Source: Flavobacterium dauae (GTDB lineage: Bacteria; Bacteroidota; Bacteroidia; Flavobacteriales; Flavobacteriaceae). From it: a stretch of 64,000 nt of DNA. Under the pieces are notes generated by a model. That model did no database searches, was not told the origin of the DNA, and saw only the letters and a list, made by a program, of their open reading frames with translations. The position numbers and the translations under genes were made by a program. The stretch is from contig NZ_CP130821.1 of assembly GCF_004151275.2 (NCBI RefSeq), forward strand, positions 496,001 to 560,000. The letters are read 5' to 3'. Shown here piece by piece: positions 18,119 through 25,206 of this stretch; the stretch's first letter is position 1, and each line of letters opens with the position of its first letter.

Positions 18119-18799
18119 TCAGTGTTTATTTATTTTTGACAGTATATCTTCTGTTTTTATGATTTTGTGGTGGTAGCAATAGGCAACCACTGTAATCATT
18201 GAATCAAAATCGCTTTTTCCTAAGATGTTTTGTTTATGTACCTCTACCGTGCGACTACTGATATTTAAGATGTCTGCTATTTCTTTTGCTTTCAGTCCTT
18301 GTGCAAAATGTTCAATAATATTAAGTTCTGATTCAGTAAAGTTCGGGTGTTCTGATTCCCTCGATAAATTGAACTTTGGATTTGTTGTAGCCTCAATGAT
18401 TAAAGGGTGCAGGCTTTTCTCAAAATGAAAACCATCATCTTCCAAATTCCGAATCGCCTGCTGCAATTCATTCGGGGGTGTATTTTTTGTAAAAAAGCCG
18501 TGAACATCTAATTGCAATACTTTTGCTATGGTATCCACATCATTCATCAATGTCAAAATAAGTATTTTAATGTCGGGATAGTGTTCTTTTATTTTTTTGG
18601 CGGTTTCAAATCCGTTCATTACAGGCATTTGTAAATCCAATAATAATATATCGACAGAGTTGTTTTCTTTCAGCTTTTCGAGTAATTCTACTCCGTGACC
18701 TGCTTCAAGAACGACTTCCATATCTTTAAAATCCCTTATTAAGAGACCGAGTGATTTTCTAAATAACGTGTGATCGTCTGTTATGGCTATTTTCAGCAT
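18119..18799 (-). CDS. NarL/FixJ-family response regulator (REC + LuxR-type HTH)
   Basis: 226 residues. The receiver domain has acidic pair DD at residues 8-9, phospho-acceptor D55 in LLLDLQMP, and the conserved Thr and Lys (ILTLMND, FTKNTPP). The C-terminal LuxR-type helix-turn-helix (FTESELNIIEHFAQGLKAKE...) ends with ISSRTVEVHKQNI. It is transcribed after the sensor kinase with 13 bases between them. This class binds palindromes of about 18 bp, often next to the -35/-33 box, which fits the palindrome-promoters in this window, including the one that drives this operon. That link is inference. Confidence 0.9.
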   Translation of the reverse strand: MLKIAITDDHTLFRKSLGLLIRDFKDMEVVLEAGHGVELLEKLKENNSVDILLLDLQMPVMNGFETAKKIKEHYPDIKILILTLMNDVDTIAKVLQLDVHGFFTKNTPPNELQQAIRNLEDDGFHFEKSLHPLIIEATTNPKFNLSRESEHPNFTESELNIIEHFAQGLKAKEIADILNISSRTVEVHKQNILGKSDFDSMITVVAYCYHHKIIKTEDILSKINKH

Positions 18800-18812
18800 T
18801 TTTTCTTTTCTT

Positions 18813-19589
18813 TTATTCCCGATTAATATTTATGTCTAAAAATATCTGTATTTTATTTCCTTTTTCCACCGGCAACTGTTTCAGTTTTGCATTGGCATTC
18901 AAAATACGGGAAGCAATATTTTTCAGCCCCATACCCGTTGTTTCCTTTGAACTTCTGTAAAAGTCAAATGAATGTCCATTGTCACAGATTTCAAAAAGCA
19001 GTGTTTTGTTTTCCGCTGATACCGATAAAATAATCCGGTCTGATTTTCCGTGCTTAATCATATTTGTTGTAAGTTCCTGAATGGTACGGTATAATTCATA
19101 GGCATCGGAAGAAGAAATTGGTATGTCTTCGGTTTGGTATTTTTGTATCACTTCTACAGTGTGAAGTTTTTCAATCCGTTTAAAATAACTTTTTAAAGTA
19201 GGTATCAATCCATAACTTTCAAGCATGGGAGGCATGAGATTATAACTGATGTTCTGAACACTTTTAAGGGTATTGGAAAGCATGGAAGATGTTTCATAAA
19301 GTATTTCTTTATTGAATGGATCTTGTTGTTTGTCGTATAAAATAGTGACGAGATTTTGTAAAGCATTCAGATTCCCACTGATATCATCGTGCAAATCTGC
19401 TGCTATACGTTTGCGTTCCTGCCTTTCTGCTTCTAAAGTTGCCTTTAGCAAAATTTCCGATTCTTTTTGCTTCATTCTGTATGTTCTTTTGTTGTAAAGC
19501 ACCATTACCAGCAAAACTGTGATGACACTAAACAACATAATGGCAGTTACAATCCAGAAGAAAATCTTTAAGCCAGTTTCATTTTCCAT
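18813..19589 (-). CDS. Sensor histidine kinase (HisKA_3 / HATPase_c)
   Basis: 258 residues. One N-terminal membrane segment (about residues 8-32), a short coiled linker, then the HisKA_3 dimerisation domain with phospho-accepting H67 in RIAADLHDDISGNL. The ATPase domain shows the N-box (TTNMIKHGKS), the DNGHSF G1-box and a GMGLKNI G2-box. There is no periplasmic sensor domain, so the signal probably arrives from the membrane or from the co-encoded membrane protein, whose gene overlaps this one by 22 bases. It is the partner of the NarL-type regulator that follows. Confidence 0.9.
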   Translation of the reverse strand: MENETGLKIFFWIVTAIMLFSVITVLLVMVLYNKRTYRMKQKESEILLKATLEAERQERKRIAADLHDDISGNLNALQNLVTILYDKQQDPFNKEILYETSSMLSNTLKSVQNISYNLMPPMLESYGLIPTLKSYFKRIEKLHTVEVIQKYQTEDIPISSSDAYELYRTIQELTTNMIKHGKSDRIILSVSAENKTLLFEICDNGHSFDFYRSSKETTGMGLKNIASRILNANAKLKQLPVEKGNKIQIFLDININRE

Positions 19590-20203
19590 ACCCCGATAGT
19601 TAAAAGTATTCGTAAAATAAGTGTCGCCATTATATTGACAATGGCAAAGTCATAAAAATACAAATTGCTGTTGAAAATAAAACTTCCCATTAAAAACAGG
19701 GGCATTGTAACCAAGTAGTAAATATAAAAAGCCGATACGAAATAAAAAGCAGGATTTTCCCAGAGATTTTGTATCTCATCACTCCTAAACAAATCCCTTA
19801 CCCACCAGAAAGAACCTAACAACACAAGGAATGTTAAAGGTGTCGTATTTACGGCTACGGCAATAAGTGAAGAATTATCTATCCAATAAAACGAAATAAT
19901 GTGCGTAAGTAATAGTAGAACAAAGAACAAAAGGAATATCATTTTGAATCGGGGTTGAAATAGCTTGAAGTAGAAGTAAAATACGGTTAAAATCTCTAAA
20001 AGCGAATAAATCTGATTCCAGTAGTTTTGTCCTACTTTTAATGGAGTAATAACTCCTATTCCTTCATATAAGGCAGCTATAAAAGTAAGCCAAATAAAAG
20101 GAATTATTGGTTCTTTAGAAACAAAAGCTCTTTTTTTGAAAAACAACACTGATAAGGGTAGTATTCCTGCAAAAAGAGCCGTATATAAAAAAATATAATA
20201 CAA
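19568..20203 (-). CDS. Multi-pass membrane protein of a two-component operon
   Basis: 211 residues with about seven predicted membrane helices and short loops; no enzymatic motif is visible. It overlaps the sensor kinase gene by 22 bases and starts 3 bases after the stop of the small protein gene, so all four genes are one transcript. Because the kinase has a single membrane segment and no sensor domain, this protein is a good candidate for the signal receptor or transducer. I do not recognise a named family. Confidence 0.7.
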   Translation of the reverse strand: MYYIFLYTALFAGILPLSVLFFKKRAFVSKEPIIPFIWLTFIAALYEGIGVITPLKVGQNYWNQIYSLLEILTVFYFYFKLFQPRFKMIFLLFFVLLLLTHIISFYWIDNSSLIAVAVNTTPLTFLVLLGSFWWVRDLFRSDEIQNLWENPAFYFVSAFYIYYLVTMPLFLMGSFIFNSNLYFYDFAIVNIMATLILRILLTIGVWKMKLA

Positions 20204-20206
20204 AAT

Positions 20207-20524
20207 TTATGGTTTTATTAAAACACTGTTTTTAGGACAATGAGTGGGACAGACAGTTAATCTTTCAAGAATAACGCCCTGCGTTATATCCTCGCCATCT
20301 TTATCCACACCCACCAATACAAGGTTATTTTTTCCTGTTACCGGATCTTCTCCATTATAAAAACGGATTCCGATACAATCATCCTGCCCCAAGATACGAT
20401 TAATTTTGTTAATCCCCGCAAAGAAGGATTTAATTGCATCAGGGTTGTTTCCCTGAAAAGTGTGCGTGTAACCAATTGCTTCGTCCAATGTAATTACCGA
20501 TCCGGTGTTGTTGTCAATTGTCAT
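20207..20524 (-). CDS. Small protein of unknown function heading the two-component operon
   Basis: 105 residues, no signal peptide or membrane segment. The sequence is mixed alpha/beta with strands (CIGIRFYNG, NNLVLVGVDKDGED) and a C-terminal CPTHCPKNS motif with two closely spaced cysteines that could bind a metal or form a disulfide. It is the first gene of the operon with the membrane protein, kinase and regulator, directly behind palindrome-promoter E (about 20 bases of leader). The position suggests a signal-related or buffering role; function unknown. Confidence 0.6.
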   Translation of the reverse strand: MTIDNNTGSVITLDEAIGYTHTFQGNNPDAIKSFFAGINKINRILGQDDCIGIRFYNGEDPVTGKNNLVLVGVDKDGEDITQGVILERLTVCPTHCPKNSVLIKP

Positions 20525-20551
20525 AATTAAAATTTTTAATAGTTAAGCAAA

Positions 20552-20599
20552 CAAAGTTCTCTGATCCGAACATAAAAGTCAATAAGTAATTTTACTTAT
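20552..20599 (-). promoter_or_regulatory. Palindrome-promoter, site E (two-component operon)
   Basis: A perfect palindrome, ATAAGTAA-TT-TTACTTAT, at 20582-20599. On the minus strand TTG (20582-20580), 20-base spacer, GAACTTTG (20559-20552), one base off the TAnnTTTG consensus. It precedes the operon that encodes the NarL-type regulator. Confidence 0.75.
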
Positions 20600-20761
20600 A
20601 TTTTGCTTTTCAAATTAAAAGAAAAAACCACTTCTTGTATTCTAAAAAATAATCATGGACACCCTGTATAAAATTTTTTTGCTTTTTATTTTATATGGTT
20701 AGGATAACTAACTATATTTGTAATAGCAATGTTGCTACAAAACAATTTAATACTTAACAAA

Positions 20762-20995
20762 ATGGAAAAATCAGTTTTTTATCACGCAGGCTGTCCTGTT
20801 TGCATAAGTGCAGAACACGACATCATTAACCTTATTGGTGCTGACAATGTAGAGGTAGTTCACCTTGGTGAAGTGCGAAACAGAATTGACGAAGCAGAAA
20901 AAGCAGGTGTAAAATCTGTTCCCGCTTTGGTTACACCAAACGGAAATGTGTTGCACATCAACTTTGGTGCTTCTATCGCTGATGTAAAAGGTTAA
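20762..20995 (+). CDS. Small glutaredoxin/thioredoxin-fold protein with CPVC active site
   Basis: 77 residues from the ATG at 20762, chosen because MEKSVFYHAGCPVCISAE is the typical N-terminal strand plus CxxC of this fold; the longer frame from 20729 would add an unrelated leader. The cis-proline segment is KSVPALVTPNG. It is cytoplasmic and probably works as a small thiol reductant or adaptor. Upstream a TATATTTG -7 box (20713-20720) is visible, without a clear TTG at -33. Downstream is a promoter-in-hairpin (21001-21038) and then the DUF2024 and MarR genes, possibly one redox-linked locus. Confidence 0.75.
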   Translation: MEKSVFYHAGCPVCISAEHDIINLIGADNVEVVHLGEVRNRIDEAEKAGVKSVPALVTPNGNVLHINFGASIADVKG

Positions 20996-21000
20996 AAAAT

Positions 21001-21038
21001 TTGCCCTACATTGTTAGGACAACTATCTTTGTAGGGCA
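21001..21038 (+). promoter_or_regulatory. Promoter embedded in a terminator-like hairpin
   Basis: TTG (21001-21003), exactly 20 bases, and TATCTTTG (21024-21031) form a full promoter for the DUF2024-marR pair. The same stretch is an inverted repeat, GCCCTACA (21003-21010) and TGTAGGGC (21030-21037), followed by ATTTTTATC, which would act as a terminator for the upstream thiol protein gene. Confidence 0.7.
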
Positions 21039-21072
21039 TTTTTATCATTACAAACAATTAAAATCTTTAAAA

Positions 21073-21336
21073 ATGCAAGTAGCAGTCTGGGACACCTATG
21101 TAACGAAAAAAGACGGAACAATAATGCACTTTGATATTATTGCACCAACAGAAATAAGCAACACAATTGTAATATACAATTACGGCAAAGAATACCTTAA
21201 GACAAAAGGGCAGCAAGGGCAACCGCTGACTTCAAAAGAATGCCGGTTTTGCCACATTGAAACGGTAAAACCACAATGGGAAAATGAGATCAGGGAAAAA
21301 GGATATTTCATTTATGAAATGGAAAATTGTGAATAA
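21073..21336 (+). CDS. DUF2024 family protein
   Basis: 87 residues from the ATG at 21073; the sequence MQVAVWDTYVTKKDGT is the conserved beginning of this family, and the longer frame from 21001 would start inside the promoter. The family has a compact alpha/beta fold with conserved CRFCHIE (two cysteines and a histidine), present here near residue 60. The biochemical role is unknown. The stop overlaps the marR start (TAATG), so the two are translationally coupled. Confidence 0.8.
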   Translation: MQVAVWDTYVTKKDGTIMHFDIIAPTEISNTIVIYNYGKEYLKTKGQQGQPLTSKECRFCHIETVKPQWENEIREKGYFIYEMENCE

Positions 21337-21947
21337 TGGATAAATCAGACTTTGACTTAGTACACCAAAACCAAAGCACCGAAAGTAAAATTGTAGCATC
21401 GTTTGAACGGGTTGCACAGGCTTTCCGCGTATTGCTATGGCAGGAAAGCAAGGAATTTTCCTTAAGTCCTATCCAGGTTCAGGTACTGATCTTTTTGCTT
21501 CATCACAGCGAAGAGAAAAGAAAAGTAAGCTATCTGGCTAACGAATTTAATATGACTAAAGCCACGATTAGCGATACAATTAAAACACTGGAACAAAAAG
21601 AACTGATAAGCAAAGAATATGAGCAGCACGACACAAGAAGTTATATCATTAACCTGACAAAGAAAGGCAAAGATATAGCGGATAAAACATCGTTTTTCAC
21701 CAAAGAAATCCGCACACCTATTGACAAATTACATCAGGACGACAAAGACAATCTGCTGTTGAGTTTGCTCAACATTATACGGCATTTAAACCAATCGGAA
21801 GTAATTACCATTCAGAGAATGTGTATGTCTTGCTCTTATTACCAATCATCAGACAAAGGGCAAAAACATTTTTGCACATTGCTTAATCAGGACTTGCACA
21901 TTGCAGATCTGCGAATTGATTGTCCAGAACACGAATTAAAAGTATGA
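21336..21947 (+). CDS. MarR-family transcriptional regulator with Cys-rich C-terminal extension
   Basis: 203 residues. The winged-helix core runs from about 30 to 145 (SPIQVQVLIFL, NEFNMTKATISDTIKTLEQKELI, then the wing with DTRSYIINLTKKG). The last 45 residues are an extension with CMSCSYY, HFCTLL and DCPEHE, three to four cysteines plus histidine that look like a metal- or redox-sensing site. It is translated from the DUF2024 stop. It probably represses its own operon and the adjacent thiol genes; the effector is unknown. Confidence 0.85.
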   Translation: MDKSDFDLVHQNQSTESKIVASFERVAQAFRVLLWQESKEFSLSPIQVQVLIFLLHHSEEKRKVSYLANEFNMTKATISDTIKTLEQKELISKEYEQHDTRSYIINLTKKGKDIADKTSFFTKEIRTPIDKLHQDDKDNLLLSLLNIIRHLNQSEVITIQRMCMSCSYYQSSDKGQKHFCTLLNQDLHIADLRIDCPEHELKV

Positions 21948-21955
21948 ATGATATT

Positions 21956-22222
21956 TTATACACCATCCATCAATTTTCGGATATCTTCATAACGATAATA
22001 CATCAGTCCACCAACTTTGGTGTAAGGCAACGTTCCTTTCAATCTGAGATTTTGCAGTGTGCCTGCTGAAATTCCCAAAAGTTTTCTTACTTCATAACTT
22101 TTCAGCCATTCCTTTTGGGCTTCGTCCGTTTTTTTGAAATGGAATCTGTTTCTTCTGATTTCTTCAAAAAGCTCTTTTTTAAAACTTTCCAAATCATCTT
22201 TTGTGATAAGCTCTACTTTCAT
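21956..22222 (-). CDS. HTH protein, excisionase-like (helix_turn_helix_17 type)
   Basis: 88 residues. The N-terminal half is a charged helix; the C-terminal half is a MerR/excisionase-like winged HTH (SYEVRKLLGISAGTLQNLRLKGTLPYTKVGGLMYYRYEDI). These proteins accompany integrases of Bacteroidota mobile elements and act as recombination directionality factors or as regulators of transfer genes. It lies 117 bases beyond the end of the integrase gene, on the same strand. Its upstream region holds the 31-bp element that also occurs before the tra operon. Confidence 0.75.
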   Translation of the reverse strand: MKVELITKDDLESFKKELFEEIRRNRFHFKKTDEAQKEWLKSYEVRKLLGISAGTLQNLRLKGTLPYTKVGGLMYYRYEDIRKLMDGV

Positions 22223-22288
22223 TTTGCATTCGTTTTAGATTATTAAGATATTGATGCAAATCAATTCAAAATAATTATAACCTTAATG

Positions 22289-22319
22289 AAATTGGCACTC
22301 AGAGGCATTATTTGGCGTT
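22289..22319 (-). promoter_or_regulatory. 31-bp element upstream of the HTH gene, shared with the tra operon
   Basis: Reads AAATTGGCACTCAG (22289-22302) ... TTATTTGGCGTT (22308-22319). It matches 25 of 31 positions, without gaps, with 60074-60104 in front of traE. It sits 67 bases upstream of the HTH start and in the same orientation relative to the gene as the second copy. Probably a binding site for a common regulator. Confidence 0.65.
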
Positions 22320-22339
22320 CAAAGGTAGTTTGTGAAAAA

Positions 22340-23584
22340 TTATCTTTGAGAAGATGCCATTTTTAGTTTTAGGTTCTGCATATCTTCACTTAATTTATGT
22401 TCTACTACTTTAGCATAGATTTGCGTTGTTCTTATAGAAGTGTGTCCCAGCATTTTACTTACTGATTCAATTGGAACGCCATTGCTTAAAGTCACCGTTG
22501 TCGCAAAAGTGTGCCGTGCCAAATTAAAGGTTAGATTTTTCTTAATCTTACAAATATCTGCGATTTCTTTTAGGTAACCGTTCATACGCTGATTGGTTAC
22601 AACAGGAAACAGTGTTTCGTTCGCCACAGCCGCAGGATGGTTTTTATATTTGGAAATAAGTTGGACAGCTTGTGGCAACAAGGGAACTTTCACTAAAGTA
22701 TTTGTTTTTTCTCTTTTGGTCATCAGCCAGTCTTTTCCGTCAATACCTTTACAAATATGTTCACGGGAAAGTTTGGAAATATCAACATAAGCAAGTCCTG
22801 TATAACAGCTAAAAAGAAACATATCCAATACCGATTGAAGACGTTCTATAGAAAAGTTTTTCTTTTCAAGAACAACCAATTCCTCTTTTGACAAATGTCC
22901 TCTTTCTACTTTTTCAAAACGTAGTTTGTATTTAGAAAACGGGTCTTTTTCCAACCAATCCATTGTAACTGCCATATTGGCGAGTTTTTTCAAACGTTCC
23001 AAATGTTTCATTACACCGTTATTGTTCATTGGTCGCTGATGGTCTGTAGGTTTGTGACTGTGCAAAAAGTTTTCAAAATCCAGCATAAACTTATAGTTCA
23101 GTTTTTCAAGATAAACATCTTCCTTTTTGTATTGTTTTCTGATAAACCTTTGCAGATACGACACAGTAGTAGTATAGTTTTTCAATGTACCCGGAGCAAG
23201 TCTTCCCGTTTCAACCTGCTTATGATATTCCGAGAGCTTTATCAAAGTCATTCCTTCCTCTTTATCTTCTCCAAGATACAGCGACTTAACAGCCTCCACA
23301 GTTACCTGTTGTCGCTGTTGTATTAATTGATGATAACAATCGGTAATCAATGAACGAACCCGTTCAATATGATTGTTGAGTTTAATAACATCAAGGTTTC
23401 TGCCTTTGGCTTTACCTATAGCCATATCCCAATTTTTAGGCAAAACCTTTGCTTTCAAGGAAATTTCAGTCTTTCTGCTATTTACTGTAACTCTCGCAAA
23501 TACAGCTCCCATTTCATTTTTCTGTTGTTTAGTCACTCTGATGACAAAGTGAATACCAAAAGTGTTCATTGTTCTCATATCCAT
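22340..23584 (-). CDS. Tyrosine recombinase (mobile-element integrase) with atypical catalytic residues
   Basis: 414 residues. N-terminal arm-binding domain, SAM-like core-binding domain (about 110-215), then the catalytic domain. The nucleophile is Y in TTQIYAKVV, preceded by GHTS (catalytic His). Two usual residues differ: box I reads CYTGLAYVDI (Ala where Arg is usual) and box II reads NLARHTFAT (Asn where the HxxR His is usual). Loss of the first Arg is known in integrases of Bacteroides conjugative transposons such as IntDOT. The upstream region carries repeated ATTnCTCAC motifs and an ISAon1-like insertion. Confidence 0.88.
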   Translation of the reverse strand: MDMRTMNTFGIHFVIRVTKQQKNEMGAVFARVTVNSRKTEISLKAKVLPKNWDMAIGKAKGRNLDVIKLNNHIERVRSLITDCYHQLIQQRQQVTVEAVKSLYLGEDKEEGMTLIKLSEYHKQVETGRLAPGTLKNYTTTVSYLQRFIRKQYKKEDVYLEKLNYKFMLDFENFLHSHKPTDHQRPMNNNGVMKHLERLKKLANMAVTMDWLEKDPFSKYKLRFEKVERGHLSKEELVVLEKKNFSIERLQSVLDMFLFSCYTGLAYVDISKLSREHICKGIDGKDWLMTKREKTNTLVKVPLLPQAVQLISKYKNHPAAVANETLFPVVTNQRMNGYLKEIADICKIKKNLTFNLARHTFATTVTLSNGVPIESVSKMLGHTSIRTTQIYAKVVEHKLSEDMQNLKLKMASSQR

Positions 23585-23638
23585 TCATTTTGTGTTTAAC
23601 TGTTTCTCTTTGGTACAGTTCTCTCTTTGCAACTATTA

Positions 23639-23772
23639 ATTGCTCACTAAAAAGAAGTTAAACAGTGATAAAAAGTGTTAAAATAAATGTTTCAACATTT
23701 TGATATACATTTACTTATACGCTTTTTCGTGAGTAAATTTAAAACATAAAATTTACTCACTTAATTGCTCAC
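23639..23772. repeat. ATTnCTCAC repeats upstream of the integrase (arm-site candidates)
   Basis: Copies at 23639-23647, 23729-23738 (inverted), 23751-23760 and 23764-23772. The second and third form a 12-bp perfect inverted repeat with an 8-base loop. Two further copies, 25372-25379 and 25383-25391, lie beyond the insertion sequence, so before the insertion all six were within about 320 bases. Such clusters next to int are typical of arm-type binding sites of an attachment region. No core site was resolved. Confidence 0.45.
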
Positions 23773-23856
23773 AGATAGATTGATATAAATGGATCAAGCT
23801 CAAAAGTTGGGGGAAGATTAATAAAAAAAACAGATATTTGCTAAAAACAATTAAGC

Positions 23857-24207
23857 TTGGAAGCATATCTAGAATTATTAAAACTTATTTTACCTACCTT
23901 TTTGGTTGATCATTTTGATTTGAACTCTTTTAAAAATTCAGAAGAAAACCTACATCTATATTTTGAAGAAAAATTAAGCCCTCCAAAAGAGTTTAACTCT
24001 GAAGATTTAGTATCTAAAGGTTTTTTGGATGAAATTACCATTCAAGACTTTCCTCTTAGAGGCAAGCTTGTTTATTTACACATTAAACGCCGTCGTTGGA
24101 CAAACAAAAACACCGGCGAAATAGTTAAAAGAAATTGGCAGTTAGTAGCTAAAGGAACCCGTATGACGCAAGAATTTGCGGCTTTTTTAAAAGAAATTAA
24201 TAGATAA
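23857..24207 (+). CDS. ISAon1-type transposase, N-terminal region protein
   Basis: 116 residues, read from a TTG at 23857 (no ATG fits). It matches the separate N-terminal region protein of ISAon1-family elements, basic and probably DNA-binding (GKLVYLHIKRRRWTNKNTG). The catalytic part is in the next frame, +1 relative to this one, overlapping the last codons; coupling by reinitiation or a ribosomal shift near TTTTTTAAAAG (24183-24193) is possible. Confidence 0.75.
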   Translation: MEAYLELLKLILPTFLVDHFDLNSFKNSEENLHLYFEEKLSPPKEFNSEDLVSKGFLDEITIQDFPLRGKLVYLHIKRRRWTNKNTGEIVKRNWQLVAKGTRMTQEFAAFLKEINR

Positions 24208-25183
24208 CACAGCTGTTAATTGTAAAACTATCGGAGGGTTCTTTGGCGTTAACGGCAAAAAACTTCAAAGGCAATATAAAAAACATCTCAGCTCATTTAG
24301 CACTTGGCAACCCAAGGAACACGCTCATCAATGGATTGTTTACCCCCAAAACATTGGTACGCATTTGGCAATTGACGAAGTAGCCTTGTCTCAAGGCGAA
24401 CTTTATACCATTGTTACCAATAAAAAAGCCAAGGGTAAAAAAGGATCATTAGTTGCCATTATTGCCGGAACCAAAACAGAACAAGTTATTGAACATATTA
24501 GTAAAATAGATTTAAAAAAAAGACAAGCAGTTATTGAAATTACTTTAGATATGGCTAATTCTATGAAGTTAATAGCCAAAAAATGTTTTCCAAAAGCAGT
24601 ACAAGTGACAGATCGTTTCCACGTGCAAAAATTAACCTTAGAAGCGTTACAAGAACTTAGAATAAAGCATCGATGGGAAGCTATGGATAAAGAAAATCAA
24701 GCCGTACTACAAGCTAAATCAGAAAACAAAACATATAACCCACCAATTTTAAACAATGGCGATACTGTAAAGCAATTGTTGGTCAGAAGCCGTTATTTAC
24801 TGTATAAATCAAGAGAAAAATGGACAAAAAATCAAGAAGAAAGAGCCGAAATCCTATTTAAATTATATCCCGATATTAAAACAGCATATTCTTTATCCGC
24901 ACAACTACGAACTATCTACAATAGTAAAAACGATAAAAATAGTGCTATGCTAAAATTAGCACATTGGTATAGAAAAGTAGAAGAAGCGGGCTTTAAAAAC
25001 TTCAATATTGTTCTCAATACCATAAAGGGTAATTACCAATCAATACTAAACTATTTCGATAATCGAAGCACCAATGCATCAGCAGAGGCTTTTAATGCTA
25101 AAATTAAAGCTTTTAGATCACAATTTAGAGGTGTTAGAAAAATTGATTTTTTTCTGTTTAGATTATCTAAGCTTTTTGCTTAA
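24191..25183 (+). CDS. ISAon1-family transposase, catalytic region
   Basis: The frame is open from 24191 (after TAA at 24188-24190), giving 330 residues. There is no ATG before the catalytic core; the first usable start codon is TTG at 24365 (272 residues), but the sequence between (GGFFGVNGKKLQRQYKKH..., WIVYPQNIGTHLAID) reads as genuine transposase, so translation probably enters from the upstream frame. The DDE catalytic residues are in LAIDEVALSQG, QVTDRFHVQK, and NASAEAFNAKIKAFRS. It ends 23 bases before the right terminus. Confidence 0.85.
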   Translation, partial: KKLIDNTAVNCKTIGGFFGVNGKKLQRQYKKHLSSFSTWQPKEHAHQWIVYPQNIGTHLAIDEVALSQGELYTIVTNKKAKGKKGSLVAIIAGTKTEQVIEHISKIDLKKRQAVIEITLDMANSMKLIAKKCFPKAVQVTDRFHVQKLTLEALQELRIKHRWEAMDKENQAVLQAKSENKTYNPPILNNGDTVKQLLVRSRYLLYKSREKWTKNQEERAEILFKLYPDIKTAYSLSAQLRTIYNSKNDKNSAMLKLAHWYRKVEEAGFKNFNIVLNTIKGNYQSILNYFDNRSTNASAEAFNAKIKAFRSQFRGVRKIDFFLFRLSKLFA

Positions 25184-25206
25184 TCCCCAACTTTTGAGCT
25201 TGATCC

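Larger units (their letters stand above)
23791..25206 (+). mobile_element. Complete ISAon1-like insertion sequence (ISL3-type transposase)
   Basis: 1416 bp bounded by perfect 22-bp inverted repeats: GGATCAAGCTCAAAAGTTGG (then GG) at 23791-23812 and its complement at 25185-25206. An 8-bp target duplication ATATAAAT flanks it (23783-23790 and 25207-25214). It holds two consecutive frames. Perfect ends and duplication imply a recent insertion. It lies 207 bases upstream of the integrase start, inside the presumed att/regulatory region. Confidence 0.93.

Noticed and set aside
23639..23772. CRISPR array
   Set aside because: The short repeats are irregularly spaced, partly inverted and too short; no cas genes are nearby.
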